Shown here: in pieces, positions 23,301 through 35,999 of the stretch
Layout of the letters: every line of letters starts with the position of its first letter
How positions within the stretch are numbered: the first letter of the stretch is position 1
NCBI GenBank assembly: GCA_950295325.1
Contig: OX485804.1
Coordinates: 25,050,001 to 25,114,000, forward strand
Length of the DNA stretch: 64,000 nucleotides
DNA from: Polytrichum commune
Lineage: Eukaryota; Streptophyta; Polytrichopsida; Polytrichales; Polytrichaceae
Direction of reading: 5' to 3'
The notes under the pieces: model-generated
What the model was told of the DNA's origin: nothing
Database searches by the model: none
What the model saw: the letters and a program-made list of their open reading frames with translations, nothing else
Made by a program: the position numbers and the translations under genes

Positions 23301-25373
23301 ATTTATCTTCTCAAGAAGCTTGCTACCCGTGTATTTCATGCATGGCGTGGTGTTGCTCAGAGTAAAGCCAACCAACGAGCGTTTCTAGAGTATGCCACAT
23401 CCTTATACTGTTTCAATGTTTCTGCAAATGCCGCTCAATTTTGATCAGCACATACAAATATATGGACGTCTCTTGAATTTTAGCATTGTTACTACGCCAG
23501 CAAGGAAGTGGAGTTGAATGCCTTCCTACCTTGTTACTGACAGAATTGTCATCCCGAGTTTTGTGCCTGCAGATAACAAAAAATTATCTGATGTAGAATG
23601 CAGGGCAAGGCTAAAAACGAGGACCAGGAGGAAGTGCGTGCAGGCATGGCGGAAGTTACTAGACAAAGATATTGAAGAAGAACATTTCTTGAACTGTCCG
23701 TTCAATGCATGGAGAAAGTTGGCGGAGAACAGGCGAGACTCTAAGAAACAACTGCGTAACACGGTTTCAAAGTTGGATCGCTCTTCATTAGCACGAAGTT
23801 TTCATGCGTTTGAGGAGCTTATTCAAGACCGCAGGCGCCTCCAGAGTGTTGTGTCCCGTCATCTGCAGAAAAAAGACAGGCACCTCATGAATAGGTGCTT
23901 TCAGGCTTGGATCTCTTTTATGCAGGTGGGGTGCAGGTTCCACTCCTTGCCCCAAAAATTATTAGAATCGATGAATCAGAGAACATGTTATTACACATGG
24001 TGTTAGTCATGGGGGTCATAATCGCTCAACAATGTTGGGTAGTCTGGGGAAAGACAGGATATTGATGTGTCCTTGTGAAAAGCGTTGCACAGATGGGAAC
24101 TCAAAAGAAGATGACAAATGTCCAGCGACTTGCTGACGCAGCTGAAAGAGAGAATGAGAGACTACGAACAGAAAATGAGAGATTGTCCACCATCATCGAC
24201 TCAGGCGACTGGAACAAAGACCGCGTTGCAGAGTTGGTGGAGGCGCAGAAAGTTCTTTCAGGTGAGCGACTTGCACTAACTAAGCTGATTGGACGCCTGC
24301 AACGTCAGCACACCCAGGCCCTACAACAACAGGAAGAGCAGGAACAGGAGATCCGCAAACTCAAGGAACAGCTTCTCTCAGAGGTACAAACTGCGTTTGT
24401 CAATAAACGAAACCAGACATGATTCATCAATTACCAGGACACTGCCATAACCATGTCGATTGCCTCTTCATCAGGCAACATTGCTCAAGATTACTTTGCA
24501 AAGTCCAGAACTCATGATGTGCTAACTATATAACACATTCACAGACATGCCATATATAATTCTAGTGGGCAAGACTGGGGCAAGAATGACCAAGGGAAGA
24601 GAAATTGTTTGAAGCTTTAAATCAATGGCGAGGCCAACAGCTTGACTCGTCAAACCTACAAGTGAGTTCCTTTACCACAAAGAACGGACTTGATTAAACT
24701 GCACATACCTCTAACCATTTGACTACATTAAGTATGCAGAATAACTATTTCCAGCGCAACAAACTACTGGTGAAAGGAGCCTCCAGCTTTAACACCTTGA
24801 TGCGGGTTATGAAAGATGATGTAAGTAAAGATACTGAAAAAGGAGCAGTACAGAAATCCTAGCATTTCCCACCTTGCATTTTCCACTACTATTGCCATAA
24901 GTAGTGAGATCCACTTTTAAAGTGTACGTAGACTATGGGCAGAGTATGACCACTGGGCTACTATGCTGCAGATGTTGAAGAGGGGAACAACACCTGAAAT
25001 TGTGTACGCAGTTGACAACTTAGCAATGGACCAGGTGAGTATTGAATTTTGGAAATTTATTGGCAAAGTCAACATTCCAACTCTACAACTCAACATGGTT
25101 TACTTTGTTCGTTGGCAGGTATCAGTATTTCCAGATGGGGAGCTTCATGTCAAAGCAGTGAAGCAGCGTAACAAGGGGAAGTGGTCAAGCCGTCTGTCCA
25201 CAACCGGCACCACAAGGACACCCTCAGTGATGTCTTACAAGCCCCCAGGGAGTCCTCATCAACACACAACACATCCCCATACACCAAGGACTCCTCTCAA
25301 ACCCAAAGCACAGGAAACCATAGAACCAGAACCAACTACACCTTACAGATACCTCTATCCCGACAAGTTTTGA
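20390..25373 (+). CDS. Sfi1-like (centrin-binding repeat) coiled-coil protein, 12 modelled exons, 788 aa
   Basis: Exons: 20390-21019, 21331-21462, 21551-21786, 22123-22176, 22617-22731, 23250-23361, 23573-23925, 24093-24383, 24602-24661, 24755-24820, 24972-25034, 25119-25373; all junctions are GT-AG and frame-compatible. An in-frame TAA at 20363 supports the start. Residues 1-210 are low-complexity and basic/Ser-rich. About 255-545 hold some nine helical repeats of Sfi1 type (AFMAWRMA, AFKTWHRL, VWKAWAAM, CFRAF, VFHAWRGV, CVQAWRKL, PFNAWRKL, SFHAFEEL, CFQAWISF). About 545-641 is a charged coiled coil, and the tail is rich in Thr-Pro. Known: Sfi1 repeats bind centrin at spindle-pole and basal bodies. 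Inferred: a centrin partner at basal bodies or microtubule centres, plausible in a plant with swimming sperm. The donor at 23361 and the acceptor at 24601 are the weakest joins. The terminal exon is duplicated downstream. Confidence 0.75.
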
Positions 25374-25410
25374 GATAAGTCCTTGCATTGTCGTCACGAT
25401 TTTGCAAAGG

Positions 25411-25622
25411 ATTGAAGCAGCAGAACAAGGGGAAGTGACCAAGCTGTCTCCCAGCAACAGGCACCACAAGGACACCCTCAGTGTTCCCTGGCCATCCTCA
25501 CCCACACACACTGAGGACTTATCCCAAACCCGGCATCTCACAGGAAACCACAGAACTAGAACCCAATACACCTTACAGGTACCTCTGCAGACAAGTTCTG
25601 AGATAGTCCTTACACTGTCCCC
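25411..25622 (+). pseudogene. Degenerate tandem duplicate of the last Sfi1-like exon
   Basis: This stretch aligns with 25158-25391, the 3' half of the final exon plus the first bases after its stop. Shared segments include GAAGCAGC-GAACAAGGGGAAGTG, GGCACCACAAGGACACCCTCAGTG, CAGGAAACCA-AGAAC and ACACCTTACAG-TACCTCT. The copies are about 20 bp apart. The second lies after the stop codon, contains indels and frame changes, and is presumably 3' untranslated sequence. Confidence 0.8.
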
Positions 25623-27089
25623 TCAATTTCACAAATCCAGAGGGCAATTTTAAGTGCCATAACAACAAAATGTGGAATATGAATTTCACAAGGATGATGC
25701 AATTTCAGTCCTATTGACAGGAGATTACTGTCATCATTAAAGCTGTGTTGAACACGGCAAAAGGTGTCCTGTTTCTTTCATCACCGGGTGTTTGATAGTG
25801 AACCTCCCAACCTGTAACATGGTTATCAGAAGGGCTCCTGATTTACATTGTGAGCAAGGGGATGATAAACATCTCAAGAAGTTGCATCTCAGTGAGCTCC
25901 CTTTCATAATCTCTTCACATGAGCTCCCTTTCCAAGACCAATCTTGGAATTCTGATAGCCAGAACACCACATTAGGAGAGAATGTCAAGACAATCAATAT
26001 TTCGGAGGCAGCTGAGACATCATCACTGCAGATACAAGTTTTCTCACAGACCAGCTGCTGATACAATCATTGTGTTGAATGTCTTGCTACAGGAAATAAA
26101 GAGAGTTGCACAGCACTCAGCACTCAACATTGTCAATGGTGACGCACATTCTTTACATGTCTTATGGGTAAGTTATCTCAGAACAGGTCGTATTGCTGAA
26201 TGACCACATCACAACCTACTATTCTAGGTGAAACAAATGGAAACCTGACCTATTCTGTACCCTCACAAACCAATCAGAAGTCGGCCAATGTGTGAGCAAC
26301 AACAGATATGTTTCAAGCCTCTGGCCAATAAGTTTATAGAATACAAGTGCTGCACAGAAAGCTGCACTGATTCAGAGAATCTCATTGTCTCCAAAAAAAT
26401 TCACAAGTGATTTGATTACTGCTTACGGCTCCCCTCCAATCGGGGGCCAAAGAATCTCACACTAGCCGCTACACCCACAACAGCGCACGCGATGGTGTTT
26501 CAACTGTGCTGGAGATGAGGTTTTAGGTTGGAACTGGATCTTCTCACACCAAAAAGTTGCACCCTGCATTCTGTGGCTGTCACATAATCTACATTAAGAA
26601 CTGACCTTGAAGGTCTGACTCATCAAATACAGGAAGGTAAAAGGATAAGCTAGCCTCCAATTTTAGAGGCCCCTGCCTGATGGGGAAAACTCCTGCAGAG
26701 CTATCAAGGGAGGAATCGGATGCATTGATTGTAATTACTGCTAGGTCATTGTTAAGACCAATCTTTGAGTCGCCTATGACCCAAGGACACCCTTCAGAAG
26801 CTTTGTAGTGAGCATCTTCCTAATTAGGAAGCAGTGATAAGCTCCCCAGGTTTGCAGGTGCCAACATGTATGTTGAGCACTTGGTCCTTGATTCCCATCA
26901 ACTTAGCGCACTGTCTCCTAGGCAACTGCAAAAACAAGAAAATTTAGATCAGATTGACCCATTCAGCATTTGCAATCTCTTGCACAAATGCATGGAGTTG
27001 TGAGTGATCCATGGACCTAGGACCACCACCAAATGCACCATGAATGAACACCCATCCTCAAGTTGCAACTTCAAGCAAAGCTCAATGAC
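25623..27089. other. Intergenic space between two convergent genes, including both 3' ends
   Basis: No third gene recognised. The Sfi1-like gene ends at 25373 (+) and the DUF604 gene ends at 27090 (-), so both untranslated tails lie here. The open frames at 25737-26066 and 25792-26061 are antisense mirror images of one another without domain features. Confidence 0.5.
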
Positions 27090-29049
27090 TTAAATGTGGA
27101 GAGCCAGGGTCCACACCGTGTAGAATTTTCTTGTAATGGGCTCACTGACAATCCGGATGCTTTGAACCTTGGATGGAGGCAAGCCATTTGACCAGCAATA
27201 ATTCTTCTTCTTCTCCTTGTCGACATCCTGAAATCGCTTATAAAAACTAACAAGACGCTTAGAACTCTCATCAAATTGGACCTCTGCCATGTAGAACAGG
27301 TACGGTTGCTTGCACACTGAACGGTTGGCAGGCCTCGTGTCGAAAGCAAATTCCAGTGGCTTGTTGTCCCTATTCCAGGCAGTAAAAGTGGTTTCAACAC
27401 TAGTCAAAATGCGTGGAAGAATGATTTCTGGATAGACCTGTGTGAAGGAGCAAGTCACACTATCAGTGGAAACAAATCATCAGCTTTTGATCCCTTTTGA
27501 CAAGAATTTCATTAGAATCAGGATCATGACCCCCTACGCCTCTTGGCTGATTTCCAAATGAAGAGTTTCTAGGTCTGCCCCATTACGGCCAGGCGTGCAA
27601 TTTGTCACATTGACTGATGACAATCTACACAACTTCCTAACTCGTCTGCAAACACCAGGAAGAGAGAAACCAGGAACCAAGGATACCTGAACTACATAGC
27701 CCGATGATATGGAGAATGACAAGCTGTATCTCTTGTCATAGACAATCGATTGCTGCAAAAAACTTCCTGGCTCTGTGCGCATAGCTTTCGTCAAAAGCCT
27801 TAATCCATCCAAGGCTGAGAGATGGGGGAAAACTGGCGACAGGAGCTCCAAGTGATGCATGGAGATGAAGGGAGTTAGTGGATGAGACGCAAGCAATCCA
27901 TGCGCATTGCCAAACACATCAAACTGCACATACCAAGACCAAAGCATTACAGGTAAGAACTCTGAATTAGCTACAGCATCTTGTGACTGCAATTAAGAAA
28001 CCGAAGCAGAATCTAGAGTCGCCAGAATTAGCAGTGCCAGTCCTTCCAATCTTGAAATTTCGGAATAGAATTTGTCTCGTAACGCTTCAAGCTGCACATC
28101 TTTGACCTCCCTCCCTGACTCCTGACTAGTCAGGAGTAATGCACTGCATATAAGTAGCGGAGAGAAATCGTTGTACCTGATGAAACCCCGGTTCCCTCGT
28201 CAACGGAATGCCAAGCTCCGTGATGCAAGCGTGAAGACGATCATCGCTGCCAAACAGAGCAGGATACCGCTCCAGGCATTCGTCCTGCATAGCGGTGAGT
28301 GCGGCTGCCAGAGGGTAACTGATAGCAAAGCCTCCCCCGCCATAGGCCATGCTGTGGCTGAAGTGGTCATTCTGTCTGTGGCTTTCCGAATTGCTCCCAA
28401 TGTAGTGCATCTCGGAGGGATCGTACTTGCTTAGAACACGAACCAGATTTTCCGTGTTAAACAGGGTGTCATCGTCTCCCATGACAAACCATTGCACGTT
28501 CGGGAGGCCCAGACGGAAGGTTTCGCAAACTACCCGTGAAATGCGAATTCCGGACGGATGTCCGAGGGGGTGGGTGTAGGAGAAGCTGCTGGTGTCCTCG
28601 GAGACATGTATAGGAGGGAGGCGCTCCTTCTCTTGGACTTTCACAGCTTCTTCGAGCCATACGAATCCTCTCATTTCGTCCGGTCGCCACCATAGCTTAA
28701 TGAACTCTTTCCGCTTGTCCCAGAGCTGAGCGGCTCCTGCGATCCCGAACACAATGTTGTTTAAAGTAAGCCCGCTGTCCTGCTGCTGGCTGTCGTAATG
28801 TGACGATACAGGGAAGGAGGTTGGCTGGAGTGTTGATGGGAGGCTGGGAGAGGCTTGCCATTGGAATGAGGAAGGGGGCACTCGGGCAAAGTGGAGTTCA
28901 CCAATGCAAGGGGTTCTACGTGCTGAGAAGACGAGAGACAACCAAATGGTCGTACCAACTGCGAGGAAGAGGGATAGCACAAGAATCGTGCTCCATATTG
29001 CAGGTCGGACCGGACCTCTCTGTAAATGATTCTTCGTAAACATCCTCAT
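27090..29049 (-). CDS. DUF604 / GT31-like glycosyltransferase (Fringe-related), 3 exons, 485 aa
   Basis: Exons on the minus strand: 29049-28177, 27923-27687, 27437-27090; both introns are GT-AG and phase 0. An in-frame TGA 18 bases before the ATG supports the start. The protein is type II in layout: a short cytosolic end, one membrane segment at about residues 18-41, a variable stem, then the catalytic fold. The nucleotide-sugar/metal site is seen as VMGDDDTLF (DDD at 192-194), followed by the glycine-rich MAYGGGGFAIS (234-244) and CITELGIPLTREPGFHQ at the exon 1 end. Exons 2-3 give the usual plant C-terminal part (HPLTPFISMHHLE; RSVCKQPYLFYMAEV). Family members are plant Golgi proteins of mostly unproven donor and acceptor. 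Length fits the family. Inferred Golgi location; substrate unknown. Confidence 0.9.
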
Positions 29050-30600
29050 AGGTGTTAAACCCTTTCATAGATTTCTGAAACTACATTAACCGGTGCCCAA
29101 TCTATCTGTCTCCCGTGCTGCTTCTGCAACCTACCTCCCTTCTCTGTTCCCTTCTTGTCGTACTTCTCAAATCGCCCCTGCCAACACCGTCTTGCACCTT
29201 GCCTTCAATCTCTCCTACTCCCACCTGTCCATTCACCTAAACCCCCTCTTAGTCAGTCCTTCTGGACAAGTCATCCGTCACTGCCTGCCCCAACTGCTGC
29301 AACGCTGAAGCCGCCCACTAGAGGAAACCTGCTCTGATCGGCAGTCAGCGGTCACCGTGCCTCCACTGCTAGAAAACAGCTTCCAGTAGGAGGTCGTTGC
29401 GATGGTTTGAACGCCCAGAGCCCTCCTTTCGTTTCAAATCCTCAGCATTCAACAAACCTGTGAACCCAATCAAAAAAAATTCTGGGCGATTTGTGTCAAG
29501 TAGGCTCTCACTAACGGACAGTGCACACAAGCAATCCGGCCCACTCGAAACGTCATCCAAGACTACTCTTAAACCCTTCTTCCCCGAACACAAACCCGTA
29601 TCACAGTTTGCTTCCAATCGCCGTCCAGGATCGCACTAGAGTTACCTCATCTGCGCTTCTTCTAGATTGAAGCTCACGTGCTGACCAATCCTCAAGCCAT
29701 CCCACAACGCGCATTGGTGACAAACCAAGCCTCTCCTGTCTTTCCAGTCTCAAGTGTCCGCAAAGCCTCCTACACGGGCTGAAGACAAACTACTGTAGTA
29801 CCAGCGACAACACGGTAGTTTAACGACGACCAGAAACAGAAAGCTGAGGCGAACTTTCCTCTTCAGCCCGTGGTTAAACCCATCCCCTGGCAACTCCGTA
29901 AAAATCTTTCCTACTACCCAACCCAGTCAATACCGACAACCGGAGTTAAAAACCGCACTCGAACCTACAAATACACTCTCCGTGACATAAGCTTAGTGAT
30001 GACTTTGGCCGCTTGAATCAGGCGATATGCACGGAATCAAAAGGACCATCAACACGTAAGATACTACTGCAGTAACCTTAACCTAACCCTAAGCCCCCAA
30101 ACTTTGTTTAAAGCGCTTGCACGAATTTTCCTTTCCTACTGCCGTGTCGACGGGGGTGGCTAACTTATACATACCACCACTTAACTTCCTGCTTATTCTT
30201 ATTCCTTGCGTATTGCTGAAGATGCCTCTTCTTGCTTGATGATGAGCCTCCACGCTCCTTCCTGGTTTCCAACTTGAGATTTTAACTTAACTTACCCTGC
30301 ACCAACGGTTCGGGAGGTCGTCGATGGGTGAGTCCGTATCTTCTTTCCCTCCTGCCATGAGTCAACAACGGCAGCAACACCGATTCCAACACTACGACCA
30401 GCTGTTCTGCTCCAGCCTTCCAGGCAACAGTACCTACCTGCCTGCTTGGCTCCTCCTCGCCCAGGGGTTTCCATTTCGGAGCAGCAATGTGGTGAGAAAG
30501 CTCCGAAACTCCTTATTACCAGCACATTTCACCGGAGTTAGCATCCAACATCTCAAATTAGTCTATATTGATCATTCATGGTTATCAATGTGATGACCGT
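29050..30600. promoter_or_regulatory. Upstream region of the DUF604 gene
   Basis: CT-rich single-copy-looking DNA directly upstream of the minus-strand ATG, likely leader and promoter. A short TTAACCTAACCCTAAG stretch lies near 30077-30093. No divergent gene is supported: the plus-strand frames at 29093-29639 and 30324-30593 lack domain features. The repeat-rich region resumes near 30,600. Confidence 0.35.
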
Positions 30601-33600
30601 TCGGAGTTACGCTGTGAAATAGTTTTTGAAAGACTCCCCTTGGTAAGTATTGCTATGTAAATTATGATTAGTAGCCGATGGAGAACATGCAAAACTAACC
30701 AAATTAAACTCACATACCTTGTGAGAGAGATGATGCTAACCATAAGCTGGCGTGAATTACATATGCCATGCACAATAAGGTACCACAAAAGTCGTCATTC
30801 GTGTTGAATTTCATATGTGGTTCATGGTGGAACAAAAGCCCGAAAAATCCATGTGTATAAAAACAATTGCGAGGATGTAATTGTACTAGGTGTTACGATT
30901 GGTTTGAGGAATGTACCCATCTTCTTAATATAATATTCTATGTGATTTGTGCGAAATTCCATTGAAATGATGATGTTTGCACCTTCTTGATTGTTGGCAC
31001 ACAAGGATGTTCATAGTTGACTATAATTCCCATTGAACATATTTACATGGTGATTAGATTATTAAATATGTATTTGAGTCTAGATCATTTATAAAAGCTT
31101 AAGTCTAGGTCACCTTTGGCACGTTTAGCTTGAAACATTAAGAAGAAATCTTGAACCCTTCGTATGATACGTTGTGGCCCAAAATTAGCCTCTTGGATTT
31201 GAAGCCCTTGAAGCACATGTAGCGCTCTGATTAGATTGCAACAACAAAATACAAAGACTTTGATTACAAGATAGAAGCAGCAACCAAATCTCATGGCGTA
31301 TGTCAATCAAAGATGAGCTAGGTGGCACATTGCTAAAGACTGCGAAGTTAAGGCATGTGAAAACAACAATTCTCGGAGGCGCTGAAAAAAAGAAGAAAAA
31401 AGGTATAATTCATGAAACCGCCGCCTCCAACATCCATGTTGGCATCCAAGGACAATGTGTGGCAACATTCTTATTGAGAAGAAAGTCATTTCACACAAAC
31501 CCCAACCGTTTCAACTACAATGTCCCTCGAAACCTAAAAAGAGCACTTTGTTGCTCACATGAAGAACGCTAGAAGATGTTGCAAGCACACAAAACCACCC
31601 AAGATATCACTTGCATTCAAGGTCAATGTGTTGAATCTTTGGGCTCCATTCATCATTTTGGTAAGTAGAGCAAGCAGCTAACTAGAAAGAGGAGTGAATT
31701 TTGGCTAGGGTCTCCTCAGTGCAAGACGATCAATATAAATTGTTCTCTCGAGCGTTCCACTTTTTCTTGGTCATGGGGCCTAGCATGGGCATCTCATGTG
31801 TTTAAAGGGTCGAGGGTGAATATATATAATTTGACGAATACATGTTGAGGGGATAATAGTATGTTTGTGTCAATAAGGTATATGTCGAATACATGGTATG
31901 TGTGCTACAGTTTTTGTCAATCCACACACCTTAGTACAGACATAGAAATCTACATGGTAGTATGTCTACTTTAAGGTATGTGGATGTTATTAAGTTACTT
32001 CTCTCAATTGAATACCTATGTTTGATTGGTGAGTGGTTTGGTAAGGATCAGAGAACAAACATATATTTTTTTATAAATAATAATAATAATAGCATGTTTA
32101 AAGGAGATTGGACTATATCTTCCAATTTTATTGGCTACTCCACACTCAGTCACTGAAGACAATCGGGAGACATGTGCATTATGTTAAGGAATCAACCAAC
32201 ATACATTTTCCATAACCACAACTAAATCATGGGAGGTCCGATTTTCAATCCAAGCTATATTGAAGCTTCATCGTAAATATGTTAATGCAACACAAATTTC
32301 GTTGTGTAAATCTGAGTGGTTAAGTTGGAGAACATGGGAAATGAACCGAATAACACCACATATCTTTATTCCTCATTAAACATTATAGTTCATAACCCAC
32401 TTGCCATTCATAATTTGTCACGAGTCCCACACCACAAGCTTGAAACTAGAACTATATAAATGGCAAACTCTCATTAGAACCAAGCTCAAGATGCATTCAC
32501 AGACAACAACCGTTTCAATGGTCGATGGTAGTACTTTACTTTCTTTAATTCTAATTTTTGGGTATAAGGAGGGAAAAGATGTAATCATGACAAGCACAAG
32601 CACAACTACACTTACTTGCCCAACTATGATAGAAGATGTACACTAAACATTGTATTTGGTGTCATTGATCCTATTTGCCTTGCTCACAATTTACTATAGT
32701 TCGAAGTGCTCGTAATAATTGTAGTTTACCTCCTTTGGCTCTCTTTTGTTTGTAGTTACTATATGGCACCAAGAGAGAGCTTTAAGGCCAAAGCATGGGA
32801 GAGGATTTGCAAGAGGTAATGACTCTTTAGAAAACCTTCCCATCAAAATCCATAAAAATTATTGTTACAACTCCACATATTGCACCAATGGGAGTCATGG
32901 TTGCTCAAGGACAAATCCACTCTTGAACTATCGTGATCATCGTGTGTAAATGAAGAAACCATTATTTGTGGTTGAAAGTGGGCCCAAACCACAACTCCAA
33001 TATCATGATACTAGTGCGTAAGGTAGATGGGTCGTAAGTGCCTCGTTTTCTCAATAGGACCCCTTGGATTTGATGGTATGTGCATTGTTCAGTGAGGATC
33101 ACAGAGCAAACATCATAAAGGCACATGTTTGAGAGATATTGAACTACGTCTTCAAATATTAACAATTAACAATGAACAAGTACTCTACACTCAATAGTGG
33201 ACACAATTAGGAGGACATGTGTATCCAATCAAAGAGATCAACAAACACACACATTTGATAACCATGATTGAATTAGGTGAGGTTGGACTTTCAATATGGT
33301 TTTTGCGAATGTTTTATAGTGCATAACATTATTTAGCTGCATGGTTGTGTTACATTCTATATTTAGCAGTTTACATTGGCCTCCACTATATTATCTTCAT
33401 GGGAAGAAGCTTAGAAAATAGGAAGAAGTCGACATTGGTGTCAATAGCGAATAATGGCAATATTAATAATACGAATATCGTGAATAGTGCGAGTGTTTTC
33501 ATCAGTAATGTTATGAATACTATTTTCAACGAACGATGCTAGGATGAATAAATATTCTTGTGAATAATGTCAGGAGCATAACTCCACCCAAATTTTCAAG

Positions 33601-33930
33601 TGTTGGCATACATGAATATATGAATAGTAAACAAATATTCTTACTTTGTTCAGAGGCTCATGGAACCAAACCACATGTTTGAATAATGTTATGGTGGATT
33701 TGCTAATGTAGCATGGGATTCGTTGTGTGAATATAATCGGTAGAAGTTGGAGGACATGAAAAACAAACCAAATAACACCGCATACGTTTAAGTTGAATGC
33801 ACCTTTCAGGCTGGCTCTGGCCACGAGGGAGATAACTTCACAATTTTCTATCTTTATTTCCCCTTTTCCCGGGGATGATTTCCATGGCACACAACAGAGT
33901 AAAGTTTAGGCAGCAGCAGAAACCGAGAGC
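30600..33930. other. Intergenic, diverged internal duplications, no recognised genes
   Basis: Two segments of about 200 bp resemble each other in direct orientation: about 32030-32260 and about 33070-33290. Both contain GAGGATCA/AAGGATCA-AGAGCAAACA, then CTACTC-CACTCA, GGAGACATGTG / GGAGGACATGTG, ATAACCA and TTTTCAAT / CTTTCAAT. A further motif, AGTTGGAGAACATG...CAAATAACACC-CATA, recurs near 30670-30720, 32323-32372 and 33738-33790. This suggests decayed copies of one unidentified repeat. No coding is supported. Confidence 0.4.
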
Positions 33931-33937
33931 TAGTGAC

Positions 33938-34181
33938 TACACTTAATATATGATATTCAGTGTCACTTGCTATTGGGAATCACGCAATACTGTACATCTC
34001 TCTCTCTATATATATATTACTATGTATTTTATATTTTACCAAACAAATGTGAAATGGATAGTTTGGACATAATAGAACATCAACTTTACTTGATAAATTT
34101 TTTTATAAAAAAATAGTACAAAAAACGACAGTGTGTAAATCTAAACAATAAGTAACACTAAATATCATATTTAGTGTACTA
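33938..34181 (+). mobile_element. Palindromic-end MITE, family Y
   Basis: Ends are CTACACTTAATATATGATATTCAGTG (left) and CACTAAATATCATATTTAGTGTACTAC (right), the same terminal motif as families X and Z. The AT-rich interior, including a CTCTCTCTCTATATATATA run, is unlike either. About 244 bp, non-coding. Confidence 0.6.
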
Positions 34182-35252
34182 CATACTTAGAGTAGAAGGC
34201 GGCCATAACCGATCACTTGAGAAATTTTGTGTCAAATGTGGAGAAGTACAAGGCGGTGCAAATCAGTCCCTTGTAGGAAGATAGAAATCAGGAGGATTGC
34301 AAAATTTGTTGTAATTTTATTCCTTAAATTGAAATTATTATGAATTTTTAAAACCAAAAGTTGGTCCGAACATATTACCAATGTCTAGAGTTTGCCATAA
34401 CCGCTCATTTTAATCACTCATTCCTCCTCAATTTAGCACCCAAAACCAAGACATGTGTCAAGGCACTATTGGTTCCAACATGATCAAAATTTCGGTACCC
34501 TAAATTGTTGATGGGGTCCTTATTGAGAGAATAGGTGCCTCTACTATTCATGTGGGGGAATGAATAAAGTTCACTATAATAAGACTCATGGCTTGTATCG
34601 TGAAAACTATGATCATGGGAGATGCTCTTGGCATAAAGTTCAAGATCAATAAGCGACACATGCAAATATCTGAGAGGCCTCTATGTTTAGGGCTCCCAAT
34701 TCCTCTACTCATATTGTTTGGGAGGACGTGCATTCTTCCACCAACCACAGCCTTTGAATGGACAAACAAATAAAATAACTTAGACAAGATTCCGCAAACT
34801 TCTCCTGCACATGGGGAAGTGACTTCTTCAGGCCCTTGTGGCATAAACTACGGCGACATTGGATATTAAGGGCCGGTTTACACTATGGACCATGAAGTCG
34901 GACCATGGAAGATGGCCTTTGTCAATGGTCCGACTTCATAAACAAATAGTTTTGAGAGCCTTGGGTCCCTCACTAGGTGTAAACCGAATGTGGATCAAGA
35001 AGAATGACCACGCACCAAAAAGTGAAGGTGCTGATTTTTTTAATACATGCCCGAAAAGGCCAATTTTGAAAAAAAAATTCAAGTTTGATCATTCCTTGTC
35101 TTCTCTTGGGCGTCACTTGTCTTCGCTTCTTGTTAAATGTGTCGAAGATGTGGCTAGCAAATCTTCTCACAACAATTTTTACAAAAGAAACGAGCGATCT
35201 AATTTGTACATGTTCAATATAATTTACATGTGACATGTACCTTGTGTTGTCA

Positions 35253-35348
35253 CTACACTAAATAGGATATTTAGTGTTTGATTATATTTCATGTTGTTAC
35301 CACCCTACCTCACTCAACACTAGTTTTCAATTCTTTGATAATTAGTGT
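35253..35348 (+). mobile_element. Truncated family-Z MITE nested in the TIR element
   Basis: Begins CTACACTAAATAGGATATTTAGTGTTTGATTATATTTCATGTTGTTACCACC as at 50219 and runs to TTAGTGTTAGAAGATT. It then jumps to sequence that in the other element lies beyond the MITE (CTTTTGACCACCCTGATCT-CAGTC, seen at 50598). The right half is therefore deleted here. Confidence 0.75.
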
Positions 35349-35459
35349 TAGAAGATTCCCCATTGCGCTTCTTTTGACCACCCTGATCTGCAGTCACTAA
35401 ACCACTACAGATTTTTCTTTTTTGCTTTGCAACTGTATTTTTTAACATTTTGGGATGTG

Positions 35460-35508
35460 TAATATACCGTTGGAAAGGTATTTTCAAGACCTTTCCAACG
35501 GTATATTA
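35460..35508. repeat. Perfect 20-bp inverted repeat (hairpin)
   Basis: The arms TAATATACCGTTGGAAAGGT (35460-35479) and its exact reverse complement (35489-35508) are separated by nine bases. Weaker pairing continues outwards (GGGATGTG against CAAGCCCC). The same hairpin, with one mismatch, sits at 50686-50734 in the sister element. Confidence 0.9.
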
Positions 35509-35999
35509 CAAGCCCCAAAATTCCATACAATGCAGTTTATAGACCAAAAAAACAAATCTGCACTTGAATTCTTGAGTTCTAGATGTCCCACGTTGTTTGG
35601 TGAAACACGTGTGAGCCGGTTTAAGGGGTAGGGCAAGGTAGGGTTGGTATGTCTCATGGGCTATGGTATAATTAAGGCACATAAAAGGTAGATTCATTAA
35701 AAAATAATTGAAATGGTATTCCTTTGACATGGGCCCTTGCATTTTCCTACCAAAGCACCTCTCTTGCCTCTCTCACCGCAAAACCCATTAGACCATGTCA
35801 ATGCATTTACTAGGCCTTACAAATTATATCTTGAGGACCTCGACCTCCATGGTCCCTTTGCCATTTTTTCCTTAGTGTAAACCGAAGTTTTCCCAAGACA
35901 ACTTCAACAGCCAATCAACTGCTTTACAAAGCCTTGGTCCAACTTCATGGTCCGTAGTGTAAACCGGCCCTAAGTTACAACATGGGGTTATGTTTTGAA

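Larger units (their letters stand above)
34870..35970 (+). mobile_element. GGGCCGGTTTACAC-ended TIR element, complete copy with nested MITE remnant
   Basis: The termini GGGCCGGTTTACACTATGGACC (34870) and GGTCCGTAGTGTAAACCGGCCC (35970) form a long inverted repeat, extending inwards as CATGAAGT. It is flanked by TAA at 34867-34869 and TAA at 35971-35973, the classic PIF/Harbinger duplication. The element is 1101 bp with no transposase. It carries a 3'-deleted family-Z MITE at about 35253-35348 and a long hairpin at 35460-35508. It is a relative of the copy at 49809-51287. Confidence 0.88.

Noticed and set aside
30072-30100. Telomere-like CCTAAC/CCCTAA stretch
   Set aside because: Only two or three imperfect units; chance or a lone telo-box, not an interstitial telomere.
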